Shown: piece by piece, positions 53,393 through 62,900 of the stretch
Layout: each line of letters begins with the position of its first letter
Position numbering within the stretch: the stretch's first letter is position 1
Source of the DNA: Dyadobacter fermentans
GTDB lineage: Bacteria > Bacteroidota > Bacteroidia > Cytophagales > Spirosomataceae
Assembly: GCF_019924045.1 (NCBI RefSeq)
Contig: NZ_JAHXBN010000028.1
Location: 131,174-195,173 of the forward strand
DNA: 64,000 bases
Direction of reading: 5' to 3'
The notes under the pieces: generated by a model
The model's database searches: none
What the model saw: the letters and a program-made list of their open reading frames with translations, nothing else
What the model was told of the DNA's origin: nothing
Made by a program: the position numbers and the translations under genes

Positions 53393-54001
53393 TTATTTAC
53401 GGATAGTCCTGAAAGTAAGATTAATCCGCGGGCCGTTCTGCGTTTTCGATTTCGGAATGCGATGCTCCCAGGTATGCTGTAAATCGCCCTTCATGATCAG
53501 TAGCGAGCCGTTTTCCAGCGTCAGCCCGTATTTCCTCGAATGGTCGGGGCGGTAGCGGAACTCAAAGCGCCGTTCCTGCCCAATACTTACCGACGCGATT
53601 ACGGGATTGCGACCGAGCTCATCCTCATTGTCGCAATGCCATGCCACCGAATCGTTGCCATCGCGGTAATAATTGAGTAGTACGCTGTTGAACGTAAAAC
53701 CAGTTTTTCGTTCGATCTCCACTTTGAGGCCGGCGAGTTCGTCCGTCCATGCGTACGGTTCGAACCTCGTACCGGAAAACGTATACGATTTATCGGTATC
53801 GCCGTACCAGGCCATGAGCCTGGGCGCGGTCACTTCCTTGCCGTACATCTGCATTACCTGCTGCCGCCAGGGCACTTCCGCAATCCATCTACGCATGAGC
53901 CTGGTGCATTCTGCTGCCGGTATGAAGCCGGGATAATATTCGAGCAAATCCTCGGGGAATTGAAGGGCTTCCTGCGAGCCAAAAAGACTTAATTGTTTCA
54001 T
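53393..54001 (-). CDS. alkB: AlkB-like 2-oxoglutarate/Fe(II) dioxygenase
   Basis: A 202-residue protein of the AlkB (2OG-FeII_Oxy_2) family, closest in layout to ALKBH2/3-like bacterial enzymes. Iron ligands are His122 and Asp124 in VAWHCDNEDELG and His180 in QHTWEHRIPKS; Arg192 and Arg198 in RINLTFR bind 2-oxoglutarate. TAPRLMAWYGDTDKSYTFSG is the typical substrate lid. It repairs N1-methyladenine and N3-methylcytosine in DNA or RNA by oxidative demethylation. It is not in an Ada operon here; it stands between the MBL-fold and lipocalin-like genes on the same strand. Confidence 0.93.
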   Translation of the reverse strand: MKQLSLFGSQEALQFPEDLLEYYPGFIPAAECTRLMRRWIAEVPWRQQVMQMYGKEVTAPRLMAWYGDTDKSYTFSGTRFEPYAWTDELAGLKVEIERKTGFTFNSVLLNYYRDGNDSVAWHCDNEDELGRNPVIASVSIGQERRFEFRYRPDHSRKYGLTLENGSLLIMKGDLQHTWEHRIPKSKTQNGPRINLTFRTIRK

Positions 54002-54067
54002 GAAGTTTGCTGATCAATGTTTCCGAAACATAACAACAAACTACTCAAAAAAGTCTAACGCGACCTT

Positions 54068-54823
54068 TCAAACCTGCTCCGCCTCCACTGGCTTCGCTAC
54101 CGCATTTCCCTGCTCCACCCATTGCACCTTCACGTTTTGCACCTCCGCCTGACGCGCTATTTCCGCCTCCATTTCCGGGAATTGGTGGTACATACCTTCT
54201 ATATGAAAACCATAATGAATGGGTACCAGCACGTCGGCATGCAGCAGGCGCGTCACGGTAATCGCCTGGATGGGTGTGAGGGTAATGGGTACCGGACTTG
54301 GCTCCACACGCGGAATGTTCACTACCGCGCCGTTCACAGGCAGGAACACGGCATCGAAATGCTGCCAGGTTTTGCCCAGCTGCCAGAACTGGTTATGCCA
54401 CATCGTATCGCCGCCGTGCAGGATACGCTGGCCGTCGGCCTCGATGACCCACGAAACCTGCTTGTCACCCACGCCGTCCATCGCAAATACGGCTGTAACT
54501 GTGAAATTTCCGATTTGCTGGGGTGTATTCAGCGCGAGCGCCAGCGGTTCGAAACCGTCGTTAGTCACTTCGGTGGCAATCTGCTCTGAAACGACGAAAC
54601 GCCCTTCCGGTTTCAGCACGGCGCGGATTGCCTCGGGATCGTAATGGTCCGAATGCAAATGCGTGATCAGCACCACGTCCGCTGCCGTATTTTCTACAAA
54701 TTGAAAAGGCTTTTCCGGCCCGATGGACGCGCCGCGCTGGTAATTCTGTACGGCATCTATGAGTAATATCTGGCCATTGGATTCTACTTTCAGGCCCGCC
54801 CAGGATAGTCTTTGAAGTTTCAT
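54068..54823 (-). CDS. MBL-fold metallohydrolase (UlaG-like)
   Basis: A 251-residue beta-lactamase-fold hydrolase. Metal motif THLHSDHYD (H-x-H-x-D-H), LHGGDTMWH with the bridging Asp, and VPIHYGFH with the last His are all present. It begins MKLQRLSWAGLKVE, as in UlaG/YtnP-like proteins acting on small esters, lactones or cyclic compounds; the substrate is unknown. It is divergent from a LysR regulator, with 94 bases between the likely starts, which makes it the probable target of that regulator. Confidence 0.9.
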   Translation of the reverse strand: MKLQRLSWAGLKVESNGQILLIDAVQNYQRGASIGPEKPFQFVENTAADVVLITHLHSDHYDPEAIRAVLKPEGRFVVSEQIATEVTNDGFEPLALALNTPQQIGNFTVTAVFAMDGVGDKQVSWVIEADGQRILHGGDTMWHNQFWQLGKTWQHFDAVFLPVNGAVVNIPRVEPSPVPITLTPIQAITVTRLLHADVLVPIHYGFHIEGMYHQFPEMEAEIARQAEVQNVKVQWVEQGNAVAKPVEAEQV

Positions 54824-54846
54824 GTGCTGTTGTTTTTAGTACATGA

Positions 54847-54891
54847 CAAAAGTATTTGTTTTAGTTATATGAGAAAAATGATTTATTTTTG
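54847..54891. promoter_or_regulatory. Back-to-back promoters of the MBL-fold and LysR genes
   Basis: On the plus strand TATTTTTG at 54884-54891 fits TAnnTTTG and points to the LysR gene. On the minus strand TACTTTTG (54854 down to 54847) fits too and points to the MBL gene. Both run on into TCA, so the two -7 elements form an inverted repeat TGACAAAA (54844-54851) / TTTTGTCA (54887-54894). Neither has an exact TTTG at 19 bases. A loose direct repeat (TTGTTTTTAGTACATGA, TTGTTTTAGTTATATGA) starts at 54830 and 54856 and may bind the LysR protein. Confidence 0.55.
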
Positions 54892-54917
54892 TCAGAATAA
54901 TGAACAATACTCATGAA

Positions 54918-55820
54918 ATGCTGACACTTCAACATCTCTATATCATCGAAAAAATCACCAGCGAGGGCTCGGTAACCAAAGCCGCCGAGAAGCTGAACCT
55001 TACACAGTCGGCGCTGAGCCACCAGATCCGTGACCTGGAAGCAGCGAGCGGTGTCAAACTGTTCAACAGGATCGGGAAGAAACTGGTGTTGAACGAAGCC
55101 GGCCAGCGCGTGGTGAGCAGCTCACAAAAGGTACTGCCGGTGATCCGCGAACTGGAAGCGGAGCTGAAAGAAATGCGCGAAGGAAAGAAGCAAACGATCC
55201 GCATCAGCACCGAATGCTACACCTGCTACCACTGGCTGCCGCGGCTGCTCATCGATTTTCATGAGGAATATCCAGGCACCGAAATTCAGATCGTAGCCGA
55301 AGCAACGCGCCGCCCGATGGAGTACCTCGAAGCCGGGAAACTCGAACTCGCATTGGTCAACGGGACAAATAACAACAGCAGCCTGCATTTCGAGCCGCTT
55401 TTTGAGGACCGGATGGTGGCGTTGCTTTCCGATAAGCATCCGCTTGCATTGCGTAATACCTTGCTCGAATTTTCGGATCTGCATTCCGAAACGCTGGTGG
55501 CATTCCAGATCAGCAGTGACAGCAACCTGCTTTCGCCGGACCTTGTGTCACAGCTTTCTCCTAAAAAAATCATCTACATTCCGATGACCGAGGCCATTGT
55601 GGAGATGGTGCGGTTTGGAATGGGCATTACCATTATGGCCGAATGGGCAGCCCGCCAATACCTGAGCACAGGCGGGCTTGTGACGCTTCCTTTCCGTTCG
55701 GAGATCGGTACACGTCACTGGTACGCTTGCACGCATAAAGACCGGAGCGATGCACTGAGCGGGCTCGTTGACAGGATACAGTCGGCATTACTGGGAACCG
55801 AAAACCCGGTGATGGCCTGA
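54918..55820 (+). CDS. LysR-family transcriptional regulator
   Basis: A 300-residue regulator. The helix-turn-helix is EGSVTKAAEKLNLTQSALSHQIRDLE near residues 12-45; the effector domain (about 90-295) follows with IRISTECYTCYHWLPRLL. ATG 54918 (MLTLQHLYIIEK) is preferred to ATG 54900: LysR proteins usually begin 1-3 residues before this helix, and the -7 element would start transcription about 54896-54898, leaving almost no leader for 54900 and about 20 bases for 54918. The sequence resembles MetR-type regulators in the effector domain start, but the ligand is unknown. It probably controls itself and the divergent MBL gene. Confidence 0.92.
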   Translation: MLTLQHLYIIEKITSEGSVTKAAEKLNLTQSALSHQIRDLEAASGVKLFNRIGKKLVLNEAGQRVVSSSQKVLPVIRELEAELKEMREGKKQTIRISTECYTCYHWLPRLLIDFHEEYPGTEIQIVAEATRRPMEYLEAGKLELALVNGTNNNSSLHFEPLFEDRMVALLSDKHPLALRNTLLEFSDLHSETLVAFQISSDSNLLSPDLVSQLSPKKIIYIPMTEAIVEMVRFGMGITIMAEWAARQYLSTGGLVTLPFRSEIGTRHWYACTHKDRSDALSGLVDRIQSALLGTENPVMA

Positions 55821-55822
55821 TT

Positions 55823-56407
55823 TCAGGGCATTTCGTAGCCGGTAATGCCCTGTTGTCTCAATTTTTTGATGAGAAGGTTGCGTCCACGCAGAAGCTGAGA
55901 GCGCGAGGTACTGTCGGTAATGGAAAGCGCCTGAGCAATTTCTATGTGCGAATAGCCATCGACGAGGCTTAGGCTGATGACCCGTTTGTAGCCTTCGGGC
56001 AGCTGGGCGATCATTTCGTCTACGATCCCGATCCCAAGACGGTCGATCATACAGGTATGGTCGTTGGATTCGAAATCCAGCGGCGACAGGTCCATCGAAT
56101 GATTTTTCGCCTCTTTCTTCGTAACCCGGTGGTAATAATTGATAGCCGTGCGGGTAACCACCGCCCGCATCCAGCGTTCGATCGACTCGATATTCTGCAC
56201 TTCATCGAGGTGCCTGAAAATCTTCACGAACGATTCCTGGTAAATATCCTCCGCCTCCATGCGCGTCCGTGCGAACCGCGCGCAGATACGCATGAGTTCG
56301 GTGCGGAAGCGGTTATAGAAGAGCGTCTGGGCACGCTGGTCGTTGTGCTGGCAAGCCCTGACGAGGTCGGTCAGCGTGCGGTAATTCTTTTTGGTTGATG
56401 CCTTCAT
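55823..56407 (-). CDS. ECF-type RNA polymerase sigma factor
   Basis: A 194-residue sigma-70 family factor. ATG 56407 (MKASTKKNYRTLTDLV) is chosen; the frame's earlier start adds a Pro/Leu-rich stretch unlike the family. Region 2 includes LFYNRFRTELMRICARFA and AEDIYQESFVKIFRHLDE; region 4 is LPEGYKRVISLSLVDGYSHIEIAQALSI with the DNA-recognition helix SRSQLLRGRNLLIKKL. An anti-sigma gene would normally follow, but downstream (below 55823) lies the converging LysR gene 2 bases away, so no FecR-like partner is present. The siderophore-type receptor gene lies upstream on the same strand behind a terminator. Confidence 0.93.
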   Translation of the reverse strand: MKASTKKNYRTLTDLVRACQHNDQRAQTLFYNRFRTELMRICARFARTRMEAEDIYQESFVKIFRHLDEVQNIESIERWMRAVVTRTAINYYHRVTKKEAKNHSMDLSPLDFESNDHTCMIDRLGIGIVDEMIAQLPEGYKRVISLSLVDGYSHIEIAQALSITDSTSRSQLLRGRNLLIKKLRQQGITGYEMP

Positions 56408-56504
56408 GAGCTGTAAAAGGAAGTTGGGTAGTTGACAGACTGGTAATCGATGTCTGTTTATACTGCCCTGCATACAACCTTATCAGCAAGTGGCAAAAAT
56501 TTTA

Positions 56505-56544
56505 AAAATAAAAAAGGCCGGAAGCAAAAACGCTGCTTCCGGCC
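56505..56544 (-). terminator. Terminator after the siderophore-type receptor gene
   Basis: On the minus strand GGCCGGAAGCA and TGCTTCCGGCC form an 11-bp stem around a 7-base loop, followed by TTTTTTATTTTTAAAATTTTT-like T-rich sequence. It separates the receptor from the sigma factor gene. Confidence 0.9.
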
Positions 56545-56564
56545 CCGATACTTCAATCATTTAC

Positions 56565-58985
56565 TTAAAATTTATAAGCCACGCTCAATGTCGAGTTCCT
56601 GGGCTTCTGCGGGTTCACCGACCAGTAACCGATGTAATATTGCTTATCAGTAATATTATTGACATTCAATGAAATGCGAAAATGACTGGCATTATAGAAC
56701 AGGCTTGCGTTGAGCAAAGTGTAGCTCGGCAGCATGAATACGCCCGTCTTGCTATTGTCGATCACCTTGTATTCTCCGGCGTAATTTCCGCCGATACCCA
56801 CCCCGGCGTTTTTCAAAGTGCCGCTGCTGATCCGGTAGGTAGCCCAGAAATTGGCGAGGTTCTGCGGTCCCTGCCCCCCAATCACGCGGCCGGGCTCGCT
56901 GTAAAAGTCCTCGGGATCGCCCGAGATCACTTTGGTTTTGTTATGACTGAAACCGGCAATGAGGTTCAGACCGGTGAACGGGTTAGCCACAATATCCAGC
57001 TCAAAACCTTTGCTTCCCACTTTTCCGCCCTGATTGTAATCGAGAATATCGGCAGGGTCAGGCATCACGCGATCAGACACTTTGATGTCGTACACCGAAA
57101 GCGTAGCGGCCAGTTTGTCGGAAAACAGGTTGGTTTTGATACCATACTCCCATTGATCGGCATGCTCGGGGCGGAATGATTTCACCCGGGGGTTCGTGCC
57201 GTCGGCATTGGTAACCCGGCGCGGCGCCACATTGATGAATGCATTCATATAGTTGGCAAAAAGCGAAACCTTGTCGATCACCGGCTGGTACACGATACCG
57301 AACTTCGGCGACAGCGCCCATTGGTCATAATCGTCTTCGGAAGTGCTGCGGTCTCCTTTTGAATCGTAACGATCCGCACGCAAGCTTATCATCGCGCTCA
57401 GTTTCGGGGTGAAATTCAGCACGTTGGAGGCATAAAATCCGAGCGACGAGTTACTGATATTGCTTGGCCCGCCTTCGGCTCCGGCCAGCAGGTTATCCAC
57501 CGAAGCCCTCGTGAGGTACACCGGTGCGAGCGTGTCGCCCGAATACGGATCGATGTAATTGACATCCCCCTGCGGCGTTACATTACGCGCCCGGCCCCAG
57601 CCTGAGCCATTGTCGATGACATTTCTTTTGAAATAATCCACCCCTACCAAAAGCCGGTTCCGCATATTGCCGATCCTGAAATCGCCGTTGAAATTTTGCT
57701 GGATATCCGTGGTATTTGTCGTTTGCTGCTCATTGTGGAAGTACTGACTGAACCAGTTGTCGCCTGAAACGTCGTCCCAGATGTAAGTATAAATGCCGTT
57801 CGACTTCACCGTTCCTCTCGAAAATACGGTCTGCGAAGTCCATTGATCCGAAAGTTTGTAAACCGCCTGCGCCTGCAAATTGAACCGCGGGTTACGGATC
57901 GACAAGTCATTGGAAGTGAACGACAGGCGTGGGTCGAGGTTCAGCTCTCCCAGGTTTTTGAATGGCAGTGGACTCGAACGGTCGGAATGGAAGAATACCG
58001 GCGCCACGGCCCTCTCTTCTTGGAGGATTTCGGTCAGGAAATGAAAGGTAAGCCTGTCGTTTGCCTCATACACGAGCGCAGGCGCGATGAACAACGACTT
58101 TTTAAAACCCGCGTCCTGGAAGCTGTTCTCGGAGTGATAAGCGGTGTTCACGCGCAATGCGATCTTGTCGGCTTTGCTGAGCGGCGTGTTCACGTCGGCG
58201 GTAACCCGGTTCAATCCGAAGCTGCCGGCATTGTAGCCGATTTCACCGCCAAACTGGTGGTGGGGCTTCTTGGTGATGGTATTGATAATACCTCCATAAC
58301 CATAAAAAGAGCCTCCAAAGAGCGTGCTGGAAGGGCCTTTGATTACCTGGATCTCCTCCACATTGGACGGATCGAGGTTGCCGCTGGTAATGCCTGGAAG
58401 ACCATTGTAAAGCAGCGGTTGCGCCTCGAAGCCCCGCAATGCAAAGTATGAAGCCCCGTCGCCTCCCCTGCCCGTGGATTCCCAGGTACGCGCAATACCC
58501 GGCACATTGCGCAGGGCGTCGTCATAGCTGGTAATGCCTTGCTGCTTCATGATTTCGGAAGAAACAGTGCTGTAAACCTGCGGGTTTTCGAGTTTCTTCA
58601 ACGGTATTTTAGCCACGATCGCATTTTCGCGGTTCAGGTTACGGGCGGAGACCATCACTTCCTGCAATTGCGAAGCATTTTCTTTGAGCGTAAAATCCAG
58701 AGAGGCAGTGCCGCCTGGCGTCACTTCGACCGTCTGTTCCTGTTTTTCCAGACCGATAAACGAAGCTGTCAGCCTGTGCAATCCGGGCTGAATATTCCTG
58801 ATCTGGTATTTACCGTTGCGGTCGGTCAATGCCCCTTTCGACGTACCCTTCACATTAACGGTCACGAGTTCCACCGGTTCTCCGTCGGCAGTACGCACCG
58901 ATCCGCTGACTGTGCCACTTTGCGCAAATACCTTTGCAACAACGAAATAGAAAATCAGAGCGAATAGAAATAGCTTTTTTGTCAT
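56565..58985 (-). CDS. TonB-dependent siderophore-type receptor with carboxypeptidase-regulatory domain
   Basis: An 806-residue receptor. The signal peptide is MTKKLFLFALIFYFVVAKVFAQ. Residues 24-110 form a CarboxypepD_reg/CarbopepD_reg_2 sandwich (VSGSVRTADGEPVELVTVNV). The plug (about 125-260) has DDALRNVPGIARTWES, YFALRGFEAQPLLYNGLPG and VEEIQVIKGPSSTLFGG, a pattern of FhuE/FpvA-type ferric-siderophore receptors; the barrel ends RNSTLSVAYKF with terminal Phe. It lacks the extra N-terminal secretin/STN signalling domain that would act through an anti-sigma factor. It probably imports an iron chelate. An inverted repeat just before the ATG may be its metal-responsive operator. Confidence 0.93.
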   Translation of the reverse strand: MTKKLFLFALIFYFVVAKVFAQSGTVSGSVRTADGEPVELVTVNVKGTSKGALTDRNGKYQIRNIQPGLHRLTASFIGLEKQEQTVEVTPGGTASLDFTLKENASQLQEVMVSARNLNRENAIVAKIPLKKLENPQVYSTVSSEIMKQQGITSYDDALRNVPGIARTWESTGRGGDGASYFALRGFEAQPLLYNGLPGITSGNLDPSNVEEIQVIKGPSSTLFGGSFYGYGGIINTITKKPHHQFGGEIGYNAGSFGLNRVTADVNTPLSKADKIALRVNTAYHSENSFQDAGFKKSLFIAPALVYEANDRLTFHFLTEILQEERAVAPVFFHSDRSSPLPFKNLGELNLDPRLSFTSNDLSIRNPRFNLQAQAVYKLSDQWTSQTVFSRGTVKSNGIYTYIWDDVSGDNWFSQYFHNEQQTTNTTDIQQNFNGDFRIGNMRNRLLVGVDYFKRNVIDNGSGWGRARNVTPQGDVNYIDPYSGDTLAPVYLTRASVDNLLAGAEGGPSNISNSSLGFYASNVLNFTPKLSAMISLRADRYDSKGDRSTSEDDYDQWALSPKFGIVYQPVIDKVSLFANYMNAFINVAPRRVTNADGTNPRVKSFRPEHADQWEYGIKTNLFSDKLAATLSVYDIKVSDRVMPDPADILDYNQGGKVGSKGFELDIVANPFTGLNLIAGFSHNKTKVISGDPEDFYSEPGRVIGGQGPQNLANFWATYRISSGTLKNAGVGIGGNYAGEYKVIDNSKTGVFMLPSYTLLNASLFYNASHFRISLNVNNITDKQYYIGYWSVNPQKPRNSTLSVAYKF

Positions 58986-58993
58986 AGCGTAAA

Positions 58994-59034
58994 TTTAGAT
59001 TTTGCTTAAAAATATTATTTAAACTAAATCTAAA
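58994..59034. promoter_or_regulatory. Inverted repeat in front of the siderophore-type receptor gene
   Basis: TTTAGATTT (58994-59002) and AAATCTAAA (59026-59034) are exact inverse copies separated by 23 A/T-rich bases, starting 9 bases upstream of the receptor ATG at 58985. The position suits an operator overlapping the promoter, and iron regulation is an attractive guess because of the gene. It is not a recognisable Fur box. Confidence 0.5.
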
Positions 59035-59097
59035 CAATAAAACACGACAAAGAAAAGCGGTGTCCGTACGATCGGGGGCATACTGTAATTCGGCCAG

Positions 59098-59904
59098 CTA
59101 TTTCAGCTTACCCGAATTGACATAGAAATCTGAAAGAAGCGCCAGGAATTCGTCCTTACGCCGGCGCGACACCTCGATTTCGGTATTGTCGCTCATCCAA
59201 ACCTGGCCGCCATCGCCTTTGACGTACCGCTTGATGTGTTCAAGGTTGATGATGTTGGATTGATGCACCCGGAAGAAATAGTAGTTGTCCAGGATCTCCT
59301 CGTACTCTTTCAAAAGCCGCGAAACGACGATCGCAGGGCCTTTTACGAGGTGAAATTTGGTGTAGGAGCCCAGCGATTCGCATTGGATAATATCGGTCAT
59401 CTGCACAAAGTGAATGCCCTCCGCGGTAGGTAATGCTATCCGTTGGTTGTCGTTTCGCTTCCGTTCGATCAGTCGCGGCGCTCGAACGGGGTCCAGCTGT
59501 TCCTGCAAGATCCGGAGCTGTTCGGGATTCACACTCCCTACCCGGTCCCTGAATTTCCCGACAGCCGTTTGAAGCTCGTCCGGATCGATGGGTTTGAGTA
59601 AATAATCGATCGCACTGAACCGGAACGCGCGAATGGCGTATTCCTGATAGGCCGTTGTGAATATCACTCCGAAGTCCACCTTTTCGAACGTGGAAAGCAG
59701 ATCGAACCCACTTTTACCGGGCATTTGAATGTCGAGGAAAATCAGGTGGGGCCGTTCTTTGCGGATCAACGCGATACCGGCGTCGGCATTGCGGGCTTCC
59801 CCGCACACTTCCACCTCCGGACTGACGATCCGCAGCAGGTTAGTGAGCGCTTCCCGGGCATTGGTTTCATCATCGATGATGACGGCGCGTAAAGATGGGT
59901 TCAT
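59098..59904 (-). CDS. LytTR-family response regulator
   Basis: A 268-residue two-component regulator. The receiver domain (residues 1-125) has the acidic pair Asp11/Asp12, the phospho-acceptor Asp58 in LIFLDIQMPGKSGF, and the Lys in YLLKPIDPDEL. The LytTR DNA-binding domain (about 155-262) shows IALPTAEGIHFVQMTDIIQCE, YYFFRVHQSNIINLEHIKRY and IEVSRRRKDEFLALL. It starts 3 bases after the stop of the propeller kinase gene, so they form a pair. The target promoter is unknown, although the iron-receptor gene lies just downstream in the same direction. Confidence 0.95.
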   Translation of the reverse strand: MNPSLRAVIIDDETNAREALTNLLRIVSPEVEVCGEARNADAGIALIRKERPHLIFLDIQMPGKSGFDLLSTFEKVDFGVIFTTAYQEYAIRAFRFSAIDYLLKPIDPDELQTAVGKFRDRVGSVNPEQLRILQEQLDPVRAPRLIERKRNDNQRIALPTAEGIHFVQMTDIIQCESLGSYTKFHLVKGPAIVVSRLLKEYEEILDNYYFFRVHQSNIINLEHIKRYVKGDGGQVWMSDNTEIEVSRRRKDEFLALLSDFYVNSGKLK

Positions 59905-59907
59905 AAA

Positions 59908-62900
59908 CTATACGTTTTCAATCGGGATGATCATTTTTACCAGCGTTCCGGCCGGTTTCTTGTCGTGGTCGAAAAGGTCTATCATTTCAATGCGTGCCTC
60001 GCTGTCCTTTTGTCTCAGCGCCTCGAAAATGCCCCGTGTCATTTCCTGCCCTCTCGAGATATGTCCCTCCGTGCGCGGCGCAAAATCACGGCCTACTCCA
60101 TTGTCCTCGATCGTGCACACAATGTGGCGGTCGCTCAGCCTGGCCGTGATCGTCAGCTTCTTTTCACCTTCCTTGGGCATCAGTCCATGCCAGATCGCAT
60201 TTTCCACGTAGGGCTGCAAAAGCATCGGAGGCAGTTGCGCATCGAGGAGCACGTCATTTTCCTCAATATCAAATGAATAACTAAACTCGTGGTTGAAGCG
60301 GAATGACTCGATCTCGACATACATTCTGAGCGTATCGATGATCTTCTCGAACGACAGGTACTGATGATTGGAATTCTCCATAATGCGCCGCACCAGCTTC
60401 GAAAATTTGGAAAGATACTTGGCCCCCTCCACCCCTCGGTTGGTAAGCAGGTAATTCTGCACCGAATTGAGGGAGTTGAACAGAAAATGCGGATTCATTT
60501 GTGACTGCAGTGCTTTGAGGCGCCATTCGGTAATCTGGTGATCAAGGCGATTGCGCTCGGCCAATGTGCTTACCCGCCAGCGCATCATCGCAACGATCAG
60601 CCCGGCGATCGTAAGACCGATCAGCACTCGGAAAAACAGCGTACTCGTAAAGTAAGGCCGGATCGACAGCCGGATCATAAGCGGTTCCTTGCTTGTAATC
60701 CCGGACGCATTGCTGCTTCGCACGCGTAACGTATATGAACGCGCAGGCAGGTTCGCAAATGAAACCGTGTGATCATTCCCCAGGTCTGTCCATTCGTTAT
60801 CGTAACCTTCCAGCTGGTAGCTGAAACGGTTCTGAGAAGCGGGTTCGAAATTTAACGGCGTAAAACTGAAACTGACCGAATTCTCGTCCGGTTGAAGGAT
60901 AATCTCTTTCGCCCCGTCCTGAAATACCTTTTTACCCTTCACTTCCACTGTGGAAAGCACAATCTCCGGCGAATGCACGCTACCACCAAGCCGCCTGACG
61001 TCGAGGATGTTCAACGCATTGATATATCCCAACAGCAATTCTCCCGGGGCATGGTAGTAAAAACCCACCGGCGCATTGCTGCGGAGGCCCTCGATGGTAG
61101 TCAGGTAACGCACCGAGCGCGTTTGGGGATCGGCCACATGGATGCCCTCATTGGTACTAAACCATAACTTGCCGTCGGGCGTCTCGGCTATGTTGGAACA
61201 ATAGGTGTCTTTTAAAGTCCCGGATCTGAAATCGAACGAGTCCTTGATCAAACCGTTGGGTGCTATCCTGGAAACGCCGCCCCAGCTGGCCACCAATACC
61301 GAACCGTCGGACGCCACCTGAATGGCATTGATGCAGTCGCCGCCCAATCGCCGGTCCTTGTTGATAGCCAGCTCCCGGATGTTGGTAAAAGTCCTTTTTT
61401 TCTCATCAAAAAAGAACAATCCCCTTGAACAGGTCGCGATCCAGATCCTGCCGTCGGGTGTTTCGCGCATGGCTTTGATATAACTATGATCGATCAGCTT
61501 CCTGCCCTGCTCCGGCGCCCACAAAGACAGTTCCCGGTTCGCGGCCGGATCGAGCACTTTCAAGCCCTCGTTCAGGCTTGCGATCCAAAGGCGGCCCTTG
61601 CGGTCCATTAACCCGTCGCGGAAATCGGTATTACGAAACAGACCGGTTCCCGCCTGCCAGGGCTGAAAGCGCTCCGAGCGATCGTCGCCCATAAAAATCC
61701 CTTTATCGGTAAATGCAAACGCCTTTCCGCCGATCGTCCTCACTTTGTCGGCAAATGCCTCTTGCTGGCCATACCGATGCAATTTGAACCGGTTCGACGC
61801 AGGTTGCCAATGCAGCACGCCCGAATGCGACAAGCCCAGCCAGTAGCTTCCGTTCTGCGCGGGCTGGATGCTCGTCACCTGCACAGGCAGGCGCACTACG
61901 CCCGCGGGTATTGCTACCGTGCGGACGCCGATGTTCCGGTAGCGGTATTTGAATATGCCGTCGCTTGTCCCCATCCACAGAATTCCGTTGGCGACATCGT
62001 CGTACATGTCCTTGACCCGAATGCCCTGGTTGTAAAATTCGGGAAGATGATAGAGCTTGTTGCGCTCCGGGTAGTACACGCTCACGCCGTCATTCGTCCC
62101 CACAAACAGCACCTTACCCCCGTTTTCATCCCGCGACTCACGTACGCAAACCACGTTGTTCTGCTCAAAACCGGCTTTGCGGATCGAGAAACGGTGGTCC
62201 GCCGGTGAATACTTCACCAACCCATATTCATAACCGCCTATCCACAGATTGCCCGCCGAGTCCTGCGAACCACGGCTCAGCCGGATTTTAATGCGGTTTT
62301 CGGGATAAACAGCGGTCGGCCCCAGCACGCACACCAGCTTATCGTTACGCCGGTCGTAGAAGTAAAGCCCGAGCTCCGAAACGATCCACAATACACGTTG
62401 GCGGTCTTCGAAAAAACTGGCGTACTGATACACATCACCACCGCTGCCCGAAGCCGCAAAAGCATAGCGGAAGAGCTTCTTTCGGGCGATGTCGTAGCGC
62501 TGCACCGAAGTATAATCGCAAACCCACATCTGGTCGTACGAATCGACCATCCCTTGCTCATGCAGGTCGTTTCCGGTATCTTCGTCGTCATAGTCATTCT
62601 GCACCAACGTACTCACTTCCATCGTATTACGGTCGATCCGCGCGATGCCGCGTGTATCCACCGATGTGTACAAATCTCCCCTGGAATCCGTCGACACACC
62701 CGAGCAATAGCCAAGCTGCAAACTATCCAGTCGCAGAAACGAATAGCCATCATACCGGCAGAGATTCCGCCCCGTACCGATCCACAGAAAGCCACGGCGG
62801 TCCTTATTGAGGCACCAGACATCGTTGGAAGACAACCCTTCTTTGGTTGTGAGATGTTCGAGCGACAGCACCGGCATCTGGGCATGGACATTCACGCCAA

